A DNA stretch of 37,570 nucleotides from the NCBI GenBank assembly GCA_012841405.1, contig DUUT01000051.1, positions 1 through 37,570 on the forward strand, written 5' to 3'. The notes under the pieces were generated by a model. That model made no database searches, had not been told where the DNA came from, and was given only the letters and a program-made list of their open reading frames with translations. The position numbers and the translations under genes were made by a program. Of this stretch, positions 15,167-22,521 are shown piece after piece. The first letter of the stretch is position 1. Every line of letters starts with the position of its first letter. This DNA is from Chloroflexota bacterium (GTDB lineage Bacteria; Chloroflexota; Anaerolineae; UBA1429).

Positions 15167-17008
15167 ATGACCGATGTCGGCGTGTTCCTTCCCGATGGCA
15201 CGCCTTTTCCGTTTTGGGACGACACGACCACCTATACCCGCGTCTGCCATGTGGCTCAGGAGCATCACCAGGCATCCGACGACGGGCCCGGGAGCGAAGA
15301 GCGGCCCTTTGCCACCATCGGGCGTGCGGCCGAGGTGCTGCAGCCCGGCGAAAAGGTCGTGGTGCATCGGGGAATCTATCGCGAATGCGTGCGCCCCGCT
15401 CGAGGCGGGGAAGGCCCGGATCGTATGATCGCCTACGAGACATCCGGTGGCGATGTCATCGTGTGTGGGTCCGAGGCGTGGTCGCCCCAGCTCGAGCCCA
15501 GCCAGGGGTGGGACCTGGGATCGCTGCCCTACGGCGTGACCGTCTGGACGGGAGCGCTGCCGGAGGAATGGTTCGTGGGGTACAACCCCTTCCTGGCGCG
15601 CAACTTTTCCTCCGAGTACACGACGTTCACCCGCGACTGGACGCCCGAAGAGACGCATGTGTTTCTCTTGCGGCGTGGGATGATCTTTGTCGACGGGCGC
15701 CCGCTGAAGCAGGTATTGCGCGCCAGTGACCTCGGGTCCACCGATGGCGCCTTCTGGGTCGAGGATCCTGGGCTGCGCGTGCACCTGCGCCTGTGGAACG
15801 ACGCGGACCCCCGAGACGTCTCCTTCGAGGTGACCGTCCGTGAGCAGGTCTTTGCGCCGACGGTGCGGGGGCTGGGCTATATTCGTGTGTCGGGGTTCCG
15901 CTTTCAGCGCGCCGCCGATGGTATCCCCGTGCCGCAGCGGGCCATGGTCAGCGCTTCAGGGGGCCACCACTGGATCATCGAGGACAACGAGGTGCGGTGG
16001 GCCAACGCCTGTGGGATAGACGTGGGCAACGAGACCTGGCATCGGCGAGACGTGCTGCCGCCCGAGGTGGCGGGCCGGCACATCATCCGTCGCAACTATG
16101 TTGCCGACTGTGGCATCTGCGGTATCGCGGCGGTGCGCAACAACACCCATACGCTGGTGGAGGACAATGTCGTCGAACGCATCGGCGACAAGGCGATCGA
16201 GCGCATCTGGGAGACCGCTGGGCTCAAGTTCCACGAGGGTGACGGCGTGCTCATTCGTCGTAACGTCTTTCGCCATATTCGCCACGCCCCTGGGCTGTGG
16301 CTGGACTATTTGAACCGCAACACGCGTGTCACCGGCAATGTGATCGGCGACATTGAGGCGATCCACGGGGGGATCTATCTGGAGGTGAGCCACGCCGCGA
16401 ACGCTATTGATCACAACATCCTGTGGGACATCCGCGGAGGTGGTAGGCCCGGCGCGGGCACGGGCATCAATGTCGACACGGGGGAGCGCGCTGTCGTCGC
16501 GCACAACCTGCTGGCCAAGATCCCTGACGCGTACGCCGTGTCGGCGAACCTGGCGCAGAAAGAGCGCATCGTTGGCGGCCGCGTGGGCCTCTGCCGACGG
16601 CATCGTATCGTGAACAATCTCTTCTTCGAGACGCCCCACCGCATCCTCCTGGCGCGTGCCGCGGACAACACCTCGAACTGCAACCTGTTCGATCAGCGCG
16701 ACGACCCCACCTCGCTGTGCATCGTCTACCCCGAGCCATCGGCGCTCCTCGACCTCGAGGCATGGCGCGAGTACTATGACTATGATCGCTCGAGCCGACA
16801 GGCGTGGGTTCAGGTCGAGTTTGATTTGGACGCGCTATTGCTCACGCTGACGGTTGAGGGCGAGATTCCCGACTGTCTTCCGGTGCCCACGCTGCACGAC
16901 GAGCGCGAGGGACTGACACCGGGGCCGGTACCTATCGGGCCGGGCCGTCGCGAGTACCGCATTCAGGCGGGGCGGCCGGTGAGCGTTCGGCCAGAGCGTA
17001 CGCGCTAG
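15167..17008 (+). CDS. Right-handed parallel β-helix protein (pectate-lyase-like)
   Basis: 613 residues; AGGAGG lies 8 bases before the ATG. The N-terminal part, SDDGPGSEERPFATIGRAAEVLQPGEKVVVHRGIYRECV (about 38-76), is the start of the DUF1565/pectin-lyase-fold family. From about residue 235 to 500 come β-helix coils with the N/D-x-(I/V) rhythm, for example HHWIIEDNEVRWANACGIDVG, TLVEDNVVERIGDKAIE, TRVTGNVIGDIEAIHGGIYLE and AVVAHNLLAKIPDAYAVS. Such proteins are usually polysaccharide lyases, hydrolases or epimerases. No signal peptide is seen, unlike most secreted members, so it may act in the cytoplasm or leave by another route. The C-terminal 100 residues form a separate β domain. Substrate unknown; the next gene, a serine hydrolase, could belong to the same use of plant or exopolymer material (inference). 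Confidence 0.82.
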   Translation: MTDVGVFLPDGTPFPFWDDTTTYTRVCHVAQEHHQASDDGPGSEERPFATIGRAAEVLQPGEKVVVHRGIYRECVRPARGGEGPDRMIAYETSGGDVIVCGSEAWSPQLEPSQGWDLGSLPYGVTVWTGALPEEWFVGYNPFLARNFSSEYTTFTRDWTPEETHVFLLRRGMIFVDGRPLKQVLRASDLGSTDGAFWVEDPGLRVHLRLWNDADPRDVSFEVTVREQVFAPTVRGLGYIRVSGFRFQRAADGIPVPQRAMVSASGGHHWIIEDNEVRWANACGIDVGNETWHRRDVLPPEVAGRHIIRRNYVADCGICGIAAVRNNTHTLVEDNVVERIGDKAIERIWETAGLKFHEGDGVLIRRNVFRHIRHAPGLWLDYLNRNTRVTGNVIGDIEAIHGGIYLEVSHAANAIDHNILWDIRGGGRPGAGTGINVDTGERAVVAHNLLAKIPDAYAVSANLAQKERIVGGRVGLCRRHRIVNNLFFETPHRILLARAADNTSNCNLFDQRDDPTSLCIVYPEPSALLDLEAWREYYDYDRSSRQAWVQVEFDLDALLLTLTVEGEIPDCLPVPTLHDEREGLTPGPVPIGPGRREYRIQAGRPVSVRPERTR

Positions 17009-17088
17009 GAGCGCACCCTGGGTATGGCGCTGTCTATCAGGCTATGGGATGAGTACTCTCGGAGAGGAATGACCCCGAAAGGAGCTCC

Positions 17089-18327
17089 ATGATGACCGTC
17101 GATCCCGCATCCGTCGGATTCTCTGCCTCGCGACTGCGACGCATCGATGACGCCGTGGCGCGCTGGGTGGATAGCGAGCGCTTGGCCGGCGCGATCACTC
17201 TCGTGGCGCGGCACGGCCACGTGGTGCATCGCCAGGCCTATGGCATGGCCGAGATCGAGACGGGTCGGCCCATGCAGCGCGACACCATCGTGCGCATCTA
17301 TTCCATGTCCAAGCCCATTACGGCCGTCACCGCCCTCACCCTGTATGACGAGGGGTTGTACCAGCTCGATGACCCCTTGGCGGAGTGCATACCATCCTTC
17401 GCCGATGCGCCCGCCGCCATCAAGAGCGACACGGGATGGGACCTGGTGCCCCAGGCCAAGCCGCTGACCATTCGGCACTTGTTCACGCACACCTCGGGCA
17501 TCATGTATCCGTCGGAAGACGACACGCCCGCGGCGGCGGCCTATCGCCAGGCGTTCGCGCAGTACCGGGACAGCGACTTGACGCTGGAGGCCTTTACCCA
17601 GATTTTGGGCAGCCTCCCCCTCGCCTTTCAGCCCGGCACCGACTGGCGCTATGGCTGGTCCATCGACGTGCTAGGACGCCTCGTTGAGGTGCTCACGGGG
17701 CAGCCCTTCGATGTGGCGATGAAGGAGCGCGTCCTCGAGCCCCTGGGCATGGTGGATACCGATTTCTGGGTGCCGCCCGAAAAGGCGGGGCGTCTGGCGG
17801 CCGTCTATGGCCCCGTGGAGGAGGGACCCCAGCCCGAGAGGCAGCGCCGCGAGGCACGGCCGCAGGGGCTGCGGGTGATCGAGCCGTCGGCGGGCAGCCC
17901 TTACCTCTGCGAACGCGCCCTCAAGTCGGGCGGCGGTGGATTGGTTTCCACCATCGACGACTATTACCGGTTCGCCCAGATGCTGCTCAACAAGGGCACC
18001 TATATGGGGCAGCGCATCCTGGGGCGCAAGACAGTGGAGCTGATGGCATCGAACCACCTGCCTGCGGCCATGCTCCCCTTTAACGATTGGCCGACGTGTG
18101 CCGGCCATGGCTTTGGGCTCGGGGTTCGTGTGCTGTTGGACGTGGCCCAGTCGGGCCGGCTTGGTTCTGAGGGCGCCTATGGCTGGGATGGCGCGGCCAG
18201 TACCTACTTCTGGGTGGACCCCAAGGAGGACCTGACGGCCATCATCCTGCCACAGCACATGCCGTGCACCGGCTTTCCCGTGGCGCAGGACGTGGCCGTG
18301 GCGGTGTACCAGGCGCTCGAGGACTGA
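17089..18327 (+). CDS. β-lactamase-family serine hydrolase (class C/esterase VIII fold)
   Basis: A serine hydrolase of the β-lactamase superfamily, 412 residues, with GAAAGGAG upstream of a double ATG (17089 or 17092). The catalytic SxxK motif is S72-M-S-K75 within RIYSMSKPITAVTAL. The FTHTSGI box lies at 132-138. The second catalytic tyrosine is probably Y188 in WRYGWSIDVLGRLVE, and GYGWDGAASTYFW-like sequence near the end (GWDGAASTYFWVDP) stands where class C enzymes have KTG or W-x-G. No signal peptide, so it is more probably an intracellular esterase, amidase or peptidase than an antibiotic-resistance β-lactamase. It lies 80 bases downstream of the β-helix gene on the same strand and may share its transcript. 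Confidence 0.87.
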   Translation: MMTVDPASVGFSASRLRRIDDAVARWVDSERLAGAITLVARHGHVVHRQAYGMAEIETGRPMQRDTIVRIYSMSKPITAVTALTLYDEGLYQLDDPLAECIPSFADAPAAIKSDTGWDLVPQAKPLTIRHLFTHTSGIMYPSEDDTPAAAAYRQAFAQYRDSDLTLEAFTQILGSLPLAFQPGTDWRYGWSIDVLGRLVEVLTGQPFDVAMKERVLEPLGMVDTDFWVPPEKAGRLAAVYGPVEEGPQPERQRREARPQGLRVIEPSAGSPYLCERALKSGGGGLVSTIDDYYRFAQMLLNKGTYMGQRILGRKTVELMASNHLPAAMLPFNDWPTCAGHGFGLGVRVLLDVAQSGRLGSEGAYGWDGAASTYFWVDPKEDLTAIILPQHMPCTGFPVAQDVAVAVYQALED

Positions 18328-18404
18328 TGGGTACGATATACGGATGAACAACGATCGTGTGGGTGGGCGGGGAGCCACGTCCGGAGCCCTCGGCCATCCC
18401 GCAC

Positions 18405-18423
18405 CCCTGCGCTCAGCGCAGGG
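18405..18423 (+). promoter_or_regulatory. 8-bp hairpin in the leader of the HIT gene
   Basis: CCCTGCGC (18405-18412), loop TCA, GCGCAGGG (18416-18423). It ends about 10 bases before the GGAG ribosome site. Its presence argues that this stretch is untranslated leader, supporting the downstream GTG start of the HIT gene. Confidence 0.45.
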
Positions 18424-18445
18424 AGAACCTCTCGGAGTGTGCAGC

Positions 18446-18880
18446 GTGGAACAATGCGTCTTTTGCGACATCGTCGCTGGGCTAGCTCCGGCAAGCATGA
18501 TCTACCAGGACGACAAGGTGGCGGTGTTTCTCAGTCATCAGCCGGTGACACCGGGGCATACCCTGGTGATACCGTGCGAACACGCCACCCACCTGGCCGA
18601 CATGGATGAGGACACGGGGGCGCACCTGTTCCGGATCGCCATGCGGATGAATGCGGCGATCCGGCACTCGTCGGTGCGCGCCGAAGGCGTGCGGCTGTCG
18701 CTTTCTGACGGTCGTGCCGCGGGGCAGGTGGTGATGCACACGCACCTGCACCTCATCCCGCGTTTCGCGGGCGATGGTGCCTGGAGTGGAGCGATGGAGG
18801 GGGCGCGGCACGCCAGTCGTGCCGAGCTCGACGAGACGGCGGCCGAGATCGCGCGGGCCTATCGCGCGCTGTACGCGTAG
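18446..18880 (+). CDS. HIT-family nucleotide-binding hydrolase
   Basis: A histidine-triad protein, expected to hydrolyse or transfer nucleotidyl groups (AMP-lysine, AMP-NH2 or dinucleoside polyphosphates, by family). The start is GTG 18446, with GGAG 8 bases upstream, giving a typical 144 residues; an in-frame ATG at 18344 would add a proline/glycine-rich stretch crossing a hairpin. The N-terminus MEQCVFCDIVAGLAPASMIYQDD has the CxxC seen in many zinc-containing HIT proteins. The triad is VMHTHLHLIPR (H98, H100, H102). The GRAAGQVVMHTHLH spacing matches the Hint/GalT-like branch. It lies 118 bases after the serine hydrolase. Confidence 0.9.
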   Translation: MEQCVFCDIVAGLAPASMIYQDDKVAVFLSHQPVTPGHTLVIPCEHATHLADMDEDTGAHLFRIAMRMNAAIRHSSVRAEGVRLSLSDGRAAGQVVMHTHLHLIPRFAGDGAWSGAMEGARHASRAELDETAAEIARAYRALYA

Positions 18881-18952
18881 GGCAGCGGCGCCCGCCGGCG
18901 CTCGGCGTCGCTCATTCCCTGGAAAGCATCCCAAAAAACGACTGCCAGGCTA

Positions 18953-18981
18953 TTGGCATCGCGGGCAGCGTACGATAGAAT
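18953..18981 (+). promoter_or_regulatory. Promoter upstream of the leader ORF and RIO kinase
   Basis: TTGGCA at 18953-18958, 17-base spacer, TAGAAT at 18976-18981. Transcription would start near 18988, about 28 bases before the leader ORF. Confidence 0.65.
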
Positions 18982-19015
18982 CGGTACAGTTCTTGAGTGA
19001 AAGGAGGCGCGACCA

Positions 19016-19048
19016 ATGGCAGATGTCACTGTCCGTGTGATGTCTTAG
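19016..19048 (+). CDS. 10-codon leader peptide (MADVTVRVMS)
   Basis: A tiny ORF with an excellent ribosome site (AAAGGAGG, about 8 bases upstream) directly after a good promoter. Two strong hairpins follow before the RIO kinase. The peptide (MADVTVRVMS) has no run of a single amino acid of the kind used in amino-acid attenuators. It could be a leader peptide of an attenuator, a toxin-like or signalling micropeptide, or the remnant start of a lost gene. The evidence is only the promoter, the ribosome site and the position. Confidence 0.45.
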   Translation: MADVTVRVMS

Positions 19049-19093
19049 GCGCGTCTGTCGGCCTGCTGAACGCCGCTCACACGCGAGTGGATC

Positions 19094-19122
19094 CGGCCAC
19101 GGGCGCATGCTACCCGTGGCCG
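19094..19122 (+). promoter_or_regulatory. First of two twin hairpins upstream of the RIO kinase
   Basis: CGGCCACGGG (19094-19103) pairs with CCCGTGGCCG (19113-19122), a 9-base loop. No T run follows (TGCTATG). The arms are identical, base for base, to those of the hairpin at 19180-19213, so the left arm here could also pair with the right arm there. Confidence 0.6.
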
Positions 19123-19179
19123 TGCTATGTCTCTCATAGGACGGAATCGCCAGGCTGCACCGGCGCCTGTCGCATCCTT

Positions 19180-19217
19180 CGGCCACGGGTTTGACGCTGA
19201 CTACCCGTGGCCGTTTT
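19180..19217 (+). terminator. Second twin hairpin followed by TTTT, likely intrinsic terminator
   Basis: CGGCCACGGG (19180-19189) pairs with CCCGTGGCCG (19204-19213), 14-base loop, then TTTT at 19214-19217. It would stop transcripts from the promoter at 18953-18981 before the RIO kinase, unless the alternative pairing with the first hairpin prevents it. Confidence 0.65.
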
Positions 19218-19244
19218 GTATGGGGCACGGGACCTCCGAATCCC

Positions 19245-19389
19245 ATGACAAAGGATTACCGACAGAATTCCTACTGACAGCCAGAAAGCGTAGCGCGATC
19301 CCTCCGCGGACGCCTGGGAGGCGTATGAGGAGCTGTTCGATCCGCTGCACACCGATCGGAGGGCGCGTCGCAAGCGCAAGCCCCGCGCT
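19245..19389 (+). pseudogene. Disrupted N-terminal part of the RIO kinase gene
   Basis: In the frame of the kinase, the codons from 19294 to 19389 read RDPSADAWEAYEELFDPLHT followed by DRRARRKRKPRAV, which looks like real RIO-family N-terminal sequence, but they lie after an in-frame TAG (19291-19293) and have no start codon. One frame over, ATG 19245 gives MTKDYRQNSY, then TGA (19275-19277), then QPESVAR, which would join the kinase frame if one base near 19291-19299 were removed. So one nonsense codon and one single-base insertion separate a normal start from the kinase body. Either the gene has decayed here or the consensus is wrong. Confidence 0.45.
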
Positions 19390-20283
19390 GTGCACAAGCA
19401 CGAGAAGCCTCGCAGCGAGATCCTCGAGGAGCTCGGTGAGGTCACCGGAGAGGGCGGTGCGTTCGTAACGACGTACCACCCCTCGCGCCACGAAGAGGGG
19501 TGGCTGCTCGAGTCCGTACGCGCCTTCTTTGAGGAGGCGTGGATCGTCGACGTGTTGGGGCGCGTTCGCGGCGGCAAGGAGGCCAGCGTGTACCGCTGCG
19601 CGGCGCACCCGCGTACCGCGTTGGCGCTGCTGGCGGCCAAAGTGTATCGCCCACACATGTTCCGCAGCCTGCGCAACGATGCCATGTACCGGGAGGGCCG
19701 AGAGGTGCTCGCAGAGGATGGCAAGATCGTCAAGAAGAACGACGATCGCGTGATGCGCGCTCTGGGCAAAAAGACGGCCTATGGCCTGCAGGTGGCCCAC
19801 ACGTCGTGGCTGGTGCACGAGTTCAGGACGATGCGGTACCTGTACGACGCGGGGGGCGCGCTGCCGCGGCCCATCGCCGCGACGAGCAACGCAATCCTGA
19901 TGGAGTACGTCGGTGACGCGCAGCGTGCGGCGCCGACGCTGAATGAGGTGTCCCTCGGACCGCGCGAGGGTGCAGAACTCTTGGACGTCGTGCTGGACAC
20001 CGTGCGCCTCTTGCTGCGCCAGGGGCTGGTGCACGGCGACCTCTCTGCGTCCAACATCCTGTACTGGCAGAGAGAGGTGGCTATCATCGACTTTCCACAG
20101 GTTGCGACGATCGAGCGGAACCGCTCCGCCCGGCGCATCCTCGAATGCGACCTGCAACGCGTGTGCGCGTACTTTGCCTCACAGGGGGTCGAGCGCGATG
20201 CTGAGGCGCTGGCCGAGGACCTGTGGACGCAGTACGCCCGCCACGTGCCCGAGCCGCTCGTCGCGGACGAGGCAATCTGGTGA
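19390..20283 (+). CDS. RIO1-type atypical serine/threonine kinase
   Basis: A RIO-family kinase/ATPase. Numbered from GTG 19390: the glycine-rich loop equivalent is GGKEASVY (61-68), the ATP lysine K84 in LAAKVYRPHMF, the catalytic loop HGDLSASN (215-222, with D217 and N222), and the metal-binding IIDFPQ (D234). The middle, RVMRALGKKTAYGLQVAHTSWLVHEFRTMRYLYDAGGALPRPIA, is typical of the bacterial/archaeal RIO1 group. In eukaryotes and archaea RIO1 acts in small-subunit maturation; in bacteria the role is less clear. GTG 19390 has no good ribosome site, and family-like sequence extends upstream but is interrupted, so the true start is doubtful. A long hairpin (20287-20341) follows the stop. Confidence 0.87.
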   Translation: MHKHEKPRSEILEELGEVTGEGGAFVTTYHPSRHEEGWLLESVRAFFEEAWIVDVLGRVRGGKEASVYRCAAHPRTALALLAAKVYRPHMFRSLRNDAMYREGREVLAEDGKIVKKNDDRVMRALGKKTAYGLQVAHTSWLVHEFRTMRYLYDAGGALPRPIAATSNAILMEYVGDAQRAAPTLNEVSLGPREGAELLDVVLDTVRLLLRQGLVHGDLSASNILYWQREVAIIDFPQVATIERNRSARRILECDLQRVCAYFASQGVERDAEALAEDLWTQYARHVPEPLVADEAIW

Positions 20284-20286
20284 CAG

Positions 20287-20341
20287 GCGCCGCGGACGTC
20301 GCCACACTCGCCCCGGGCGCATGGAGTGTCGTCCGCGGCGC
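20287..20341 (+). terminator. Long two-stage hairpin between RIO kinase and Nudix genes
   Basis: GCGCCGCGGACG (20287-20298) pairs perfectly with CGTCCGCGGCGC (20330-20341). Inside it ACACTC (20304-20309) pairs with GAGTGT (20324-20329), leaving a 5-base bulge on one side. It starts 4 bases after the kinase stop. No T run follows, so it may be a 3' stabiliser, a factor-dependent terminator or a leader structure of the Nudix gene. Confidence 0.5.
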
Positions 20342-20372
20342 TACACTTTCGCGATGAGGAGTTGAACCCCCC

Positions 20373-20855
20373 GTGATGGATGGACTCAAGACGGTGGCGG
20401 TGCTGTGCATCCTGCGTAGCGGCGACGAGGTGCTGTTGCTGCGACGCACCAAGGTGCTGCACTATGGCAAGTATGTTCCCCTGGGCGGTAAGGTGGATCC
20501 CCACGAGTCGGCGCGGGAGGCGGCGCTCCGTGAGGTGTACGAGGAGGCGGGACACCGGTTGGAGGCACTGACCTTTTGCGGCGTGCTCCAAGAGACAGCG
20601 CCCAACGATTTCAACTGGATCAGCTATGTCTATGCCAGCGATGTGGAGCGGTTCGAGCCCCCGGCGTGCGAGGAGGGGGTGCTCGAGTGGGTGCCGTTGC
20701 GCGGGATCGCGGACCTGCCGACGTATGACGCGGACCGCTTTATCTACCGCTACTACCTCGCGGGGCGGCCTTTCGTGTTTGACGCGCGCTACGACGCCGA
20801 CCTGAATTTGCTCGCGCTGGAGGAAGAACTCGGCGGAGAGCGGCTGCTCGGGTAG
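20373..20855 (+). CDS. Nudix hydrolase (MutT/MTH1-like)
   Basis: A pyrophosphohydrolase of the Nudix family. The Nudix box is complete: G39-x5-E45-x7-R53-E54-V-x-E57-E58-x-G60, in GGKVDPHESAREAALREV. The flanking YGKYVPLGGKVDPHESA and the downstream NDFNWISYVYASDVERFEPPACEEGVLEWVP recall the 8-oxo-dGTP diphosphatase (MTH1-like) branch. Length of 160 residues is normal. The start is GTG 20373 with GAGGAG about 11 bases upstream; the ATG right after is also possible. A housecleaning role on oxidised nucleotides is likely but substrate is not proven by sequence. Confidence 0.9.
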   Translation: MMDGLKTVAVLCILRSGDEVLLLRRTKVLHYGKYVPLGGKVDPHESAREAALREVYEEAGHRLEALTFCGVLQETAPNDFNWISYVYASDVERFEPPACEEGVLEWVPLRGIADLPTYDADRFIYRYYLAGRPFVFDARYDADLNLLALEEELGGERLLG

Positions 20856-20903
20856 CGCGGTGGTATAGGGCGAGCAGGCGGTGGGTCGGTGGCCGACGCA
20901 CCG

Positions 20904-21374
20904 CTAGGTGTTCTCCTTGCCCGCTAGTGACTCGATGTCGATGCGAATGATGATGGTGTTCTCGAGAATGCCTTCAGCGTAGGGGTAGCGTCCCTCGCTG
21001 TTGGGCTGGCCGCCATAGTGCGCCATGATGATGTCGAGGGCGGTGCGCTTGGCGGCGGGTTCATCCACCAGCGTGGCGCGGCCGGTACCGATGACGCTGC
21101 GATAGTGCATGCTCCAGCGACAGGGGCCCTCGCCCGGGGCGAGCTCGGTGTCGATGGCCACGTCAAAGCACACGGCGGGGTTTCGACGCAAGATGTCGAG
21201 CTTGCGGCCCTCTCGGGCGCTGTGGGCGTAGAGCACGCCATCGCGATAGCCGTAGCAGAGCGGCACGACGTATGGACGGTCGCCATCCACCATGGCAAGA
21301 TGGCATACCGAGCCACGTTGGAGGATGGCCTCGATAGCGGCGGCATCGGTGAGCATCCTCTCGGGTTTGGCCAT
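20904..21374 (-). CDS. Pyridoxamine 5'-phosphate oxidase-fold flavin-binding protein
   Basis: A split-barrel flavin-binding protein of the NimA/pyridoxamine-phosphate-oxidase-like group, 156 residues. GAGGTGAT lies about 5 bases before ATG 21374. Typical sequence: the start LTDAAAIEAILQRGSVCHLAMVDGDRPYVVPLCYGY, then LYAHSAREGRKLDILRRNPAVCFDV, and the middle WSMHYRSVIGTGRATLVDEPAAKRTALDIIMAHYGG. Such proteins bind FMN or F420 and reduce various substrates, including nitroimidazoles in the Nim type; here the substrate is unknown. It is divergent from the thioesterase, with about 100 bases between the starts. Confidence 0.87.
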   Translation of the reverse strand: MAKPERMLTDAAAIEAILQRGSVCHLAMVDGDRPYVVPLCYGYRDGVLYAHSAREGRKLDILRRNPAVCFDVAIDTELAPGEGPCRWSMHYRSVIGTGRATLVDEPAAKRTALDIIMAHYGGQPNSEGRYPYAEGILENTIIIRIDIESLAGKENT

Positions 21375-21476
21375 GGGATCACCTCATTCCACATTCGTTT
21401 AGTATCGGCTGTAGGCGCAGGCACTGTGGCGAGTCGACGCGCTATGAGCCGATGGAGCCACACACAACGGAGACAA

Positions 21477-21890
21477 ATGGACGAGATCGCTGCTTTTCTG
21501 CGACAGCACGATCGCTTTGCGGCGCACAACGGCATCACGCTCGTCGAGATGTCGGCGGGGCGTGCCGTGGCGCGCATGGCGCTGCAACCCTACCATCAGA
21601 ACGGAGCCGGCATGGCGCATGGGGGCGCCATCTTTACGCTGGGGGATCTGGCCTTGGCGGCGGCGGCCAACGCCCACGGTACGATAGCTGTGGGTATCAA
21701 CGTGAGCATCCAGTACGTCAAGGCGGCGCACACGGGCACCCTCACAGCGACGGCACGCGAGACCTCGCTCGGCCCCCGGTTGGCGACGTACACCGTCGAC
21801 ATAACGGATGGTGAGGGTGACACGGTGGCCATCATGCAGGGGATGGTGTACCGCAAGCGGGACGTGCTGCCCGTGAACAACGGGCAGTGA
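21477..21890 (+). CDS. PaaI-type hotdog-fold thioesterase
   Basis: An acyl-CoA thioesterase-like hotdog protein. ATG 21477 has CGGAG just upstream and gives 137 residues, the usual size. The active-site region is YHQNGAGMAHGGAIFTLGDLA (the N-x-x-G-x-x-HGG motif of PaaI), followed by GINVSIQYVKAAHTGTLTATA and the final strand DTVAIMQGMVYRK. PaaI members hydrolyse phenylacetyl-CoA-type or other aberrant thioesters; no phenylacetate genes are seen in this window. It converges on the pyrophosphatase gene, with only 7 bases between the two (restored) stops. Confidence 0.9.
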   Translation: MDEIAAFLRQHDRFAAHNGITLVEMSAGRAVARMALQPYHQNGAGMAHGGAIFTLGDLALAAAANAHGTIAVGINVSIQYVKAAHTGTLTATARETSLGPRLATYTVDITDGEGDTVAIMQGMVYRKRDVLPVNNGQ

Positions 21891-21897
21891 ACTGTCG

Positions 21898-22384
21898 TCA
21901 TGGCGTCACGCGGTACTGGAGCAGCACGCGCCGCGCTTCGTTCTCGTCGCGCCAGCCCTCAACCTCCGTCAGCTTGTCCTCCAGCAGCTTGTAGGTGTTG
22001 AAAAAGTTCTCGATCTCGCGCAGCCAGTTGGGGGCCGATGTCGGTGAGGCTCCCAATCCCCGCAAAGCGAGGGTCTGCCTCGGGGACGCCGAGGATCTTT
22101 TCGTCGATCCCCTTCTCGTCGCGCATTTCCAACACTCCGATGGGGCGGATCAGCATGTGGCAACCGGGAAAGGTGGGCTCCTCCACGGCGACGAGCACAT
22201 CCAGGGGGTCACCGTCGGCGGCGCGGGTATGGAGCACGAAACCGTAATCCGTGGGATAGTGTACCGAGGAATAGAGCACGCGGTCTAGCGTGATCACGTG
22301 GCGCTCGTGGTCGTACTCGTATTTGTTGCGGCTCCCGCGCGGTATCTCGATAACAACCTCAACTACGTCCGGATACTGGGCCAT
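21898..22384 (-). CDS. ppa: Soluble inorganic pyrophosphatase, frameshifted in the C-terminal third
   Basis: A family I inorganic pyrophosphatase, hydrolysing PPi to phosphate. GGAGG lies 7 bases before ATG 22384. Key sequence: VVIEIPRGSRNKYEYDHERHVI, VHYPTDYGFV, DGDPLDVLV (metal-binding aspartates) and MRDEKGIDEKILGVPEADPRF. As read, the frame leaves the family after SLTDIGP and stops at 21959 (141 residues). Removing one base of the CCCCC run (GGGGG at 22030-22034 on the plus strand) restores GPNWLREIENFFNTYKLLED and KLTEVEGWRDENEARRVLLQ, and the frame ends at 21898 with 161 residues, a normal length. As this is normally essential, a consensus error is the most likely cause. Confidence 0.92.
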
Positions 22385-22446
22385 ACGACAACCTCCACAA
22401 CACACCGGGCGGCTACCCATAGGCAGCAGGTAGCGCGTCCTATTTC

Positions 22447-22475
22447 ACTCTACGCTGTCGCCCGGTGGACGTCAA
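22447..22475 (-). promoter_or_regulatory. Promoter of the pyrophosphatase gene
   Basis: Minus strand: TTGACG (22475-22470), 17-base spacer, TAGAGT (22452-22447), about 55 bases before the start. Confidence 0.55.
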
Positions 22476-22521
22476 CCGATGATGGGCGGGGGACGCGTTG
22501 TGGGCATCTCGGCGGATGCCC

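Noticed and set aside
18344-18445. An extended N-terminus for the HIT protein from ATG 18344
   Set aside because: The extra 34 residues are Gly/Pro/Arg-rich, cross an 8-bp hairpin, and the GTG at 18446 has a better ribosome site and gives the normal family length.
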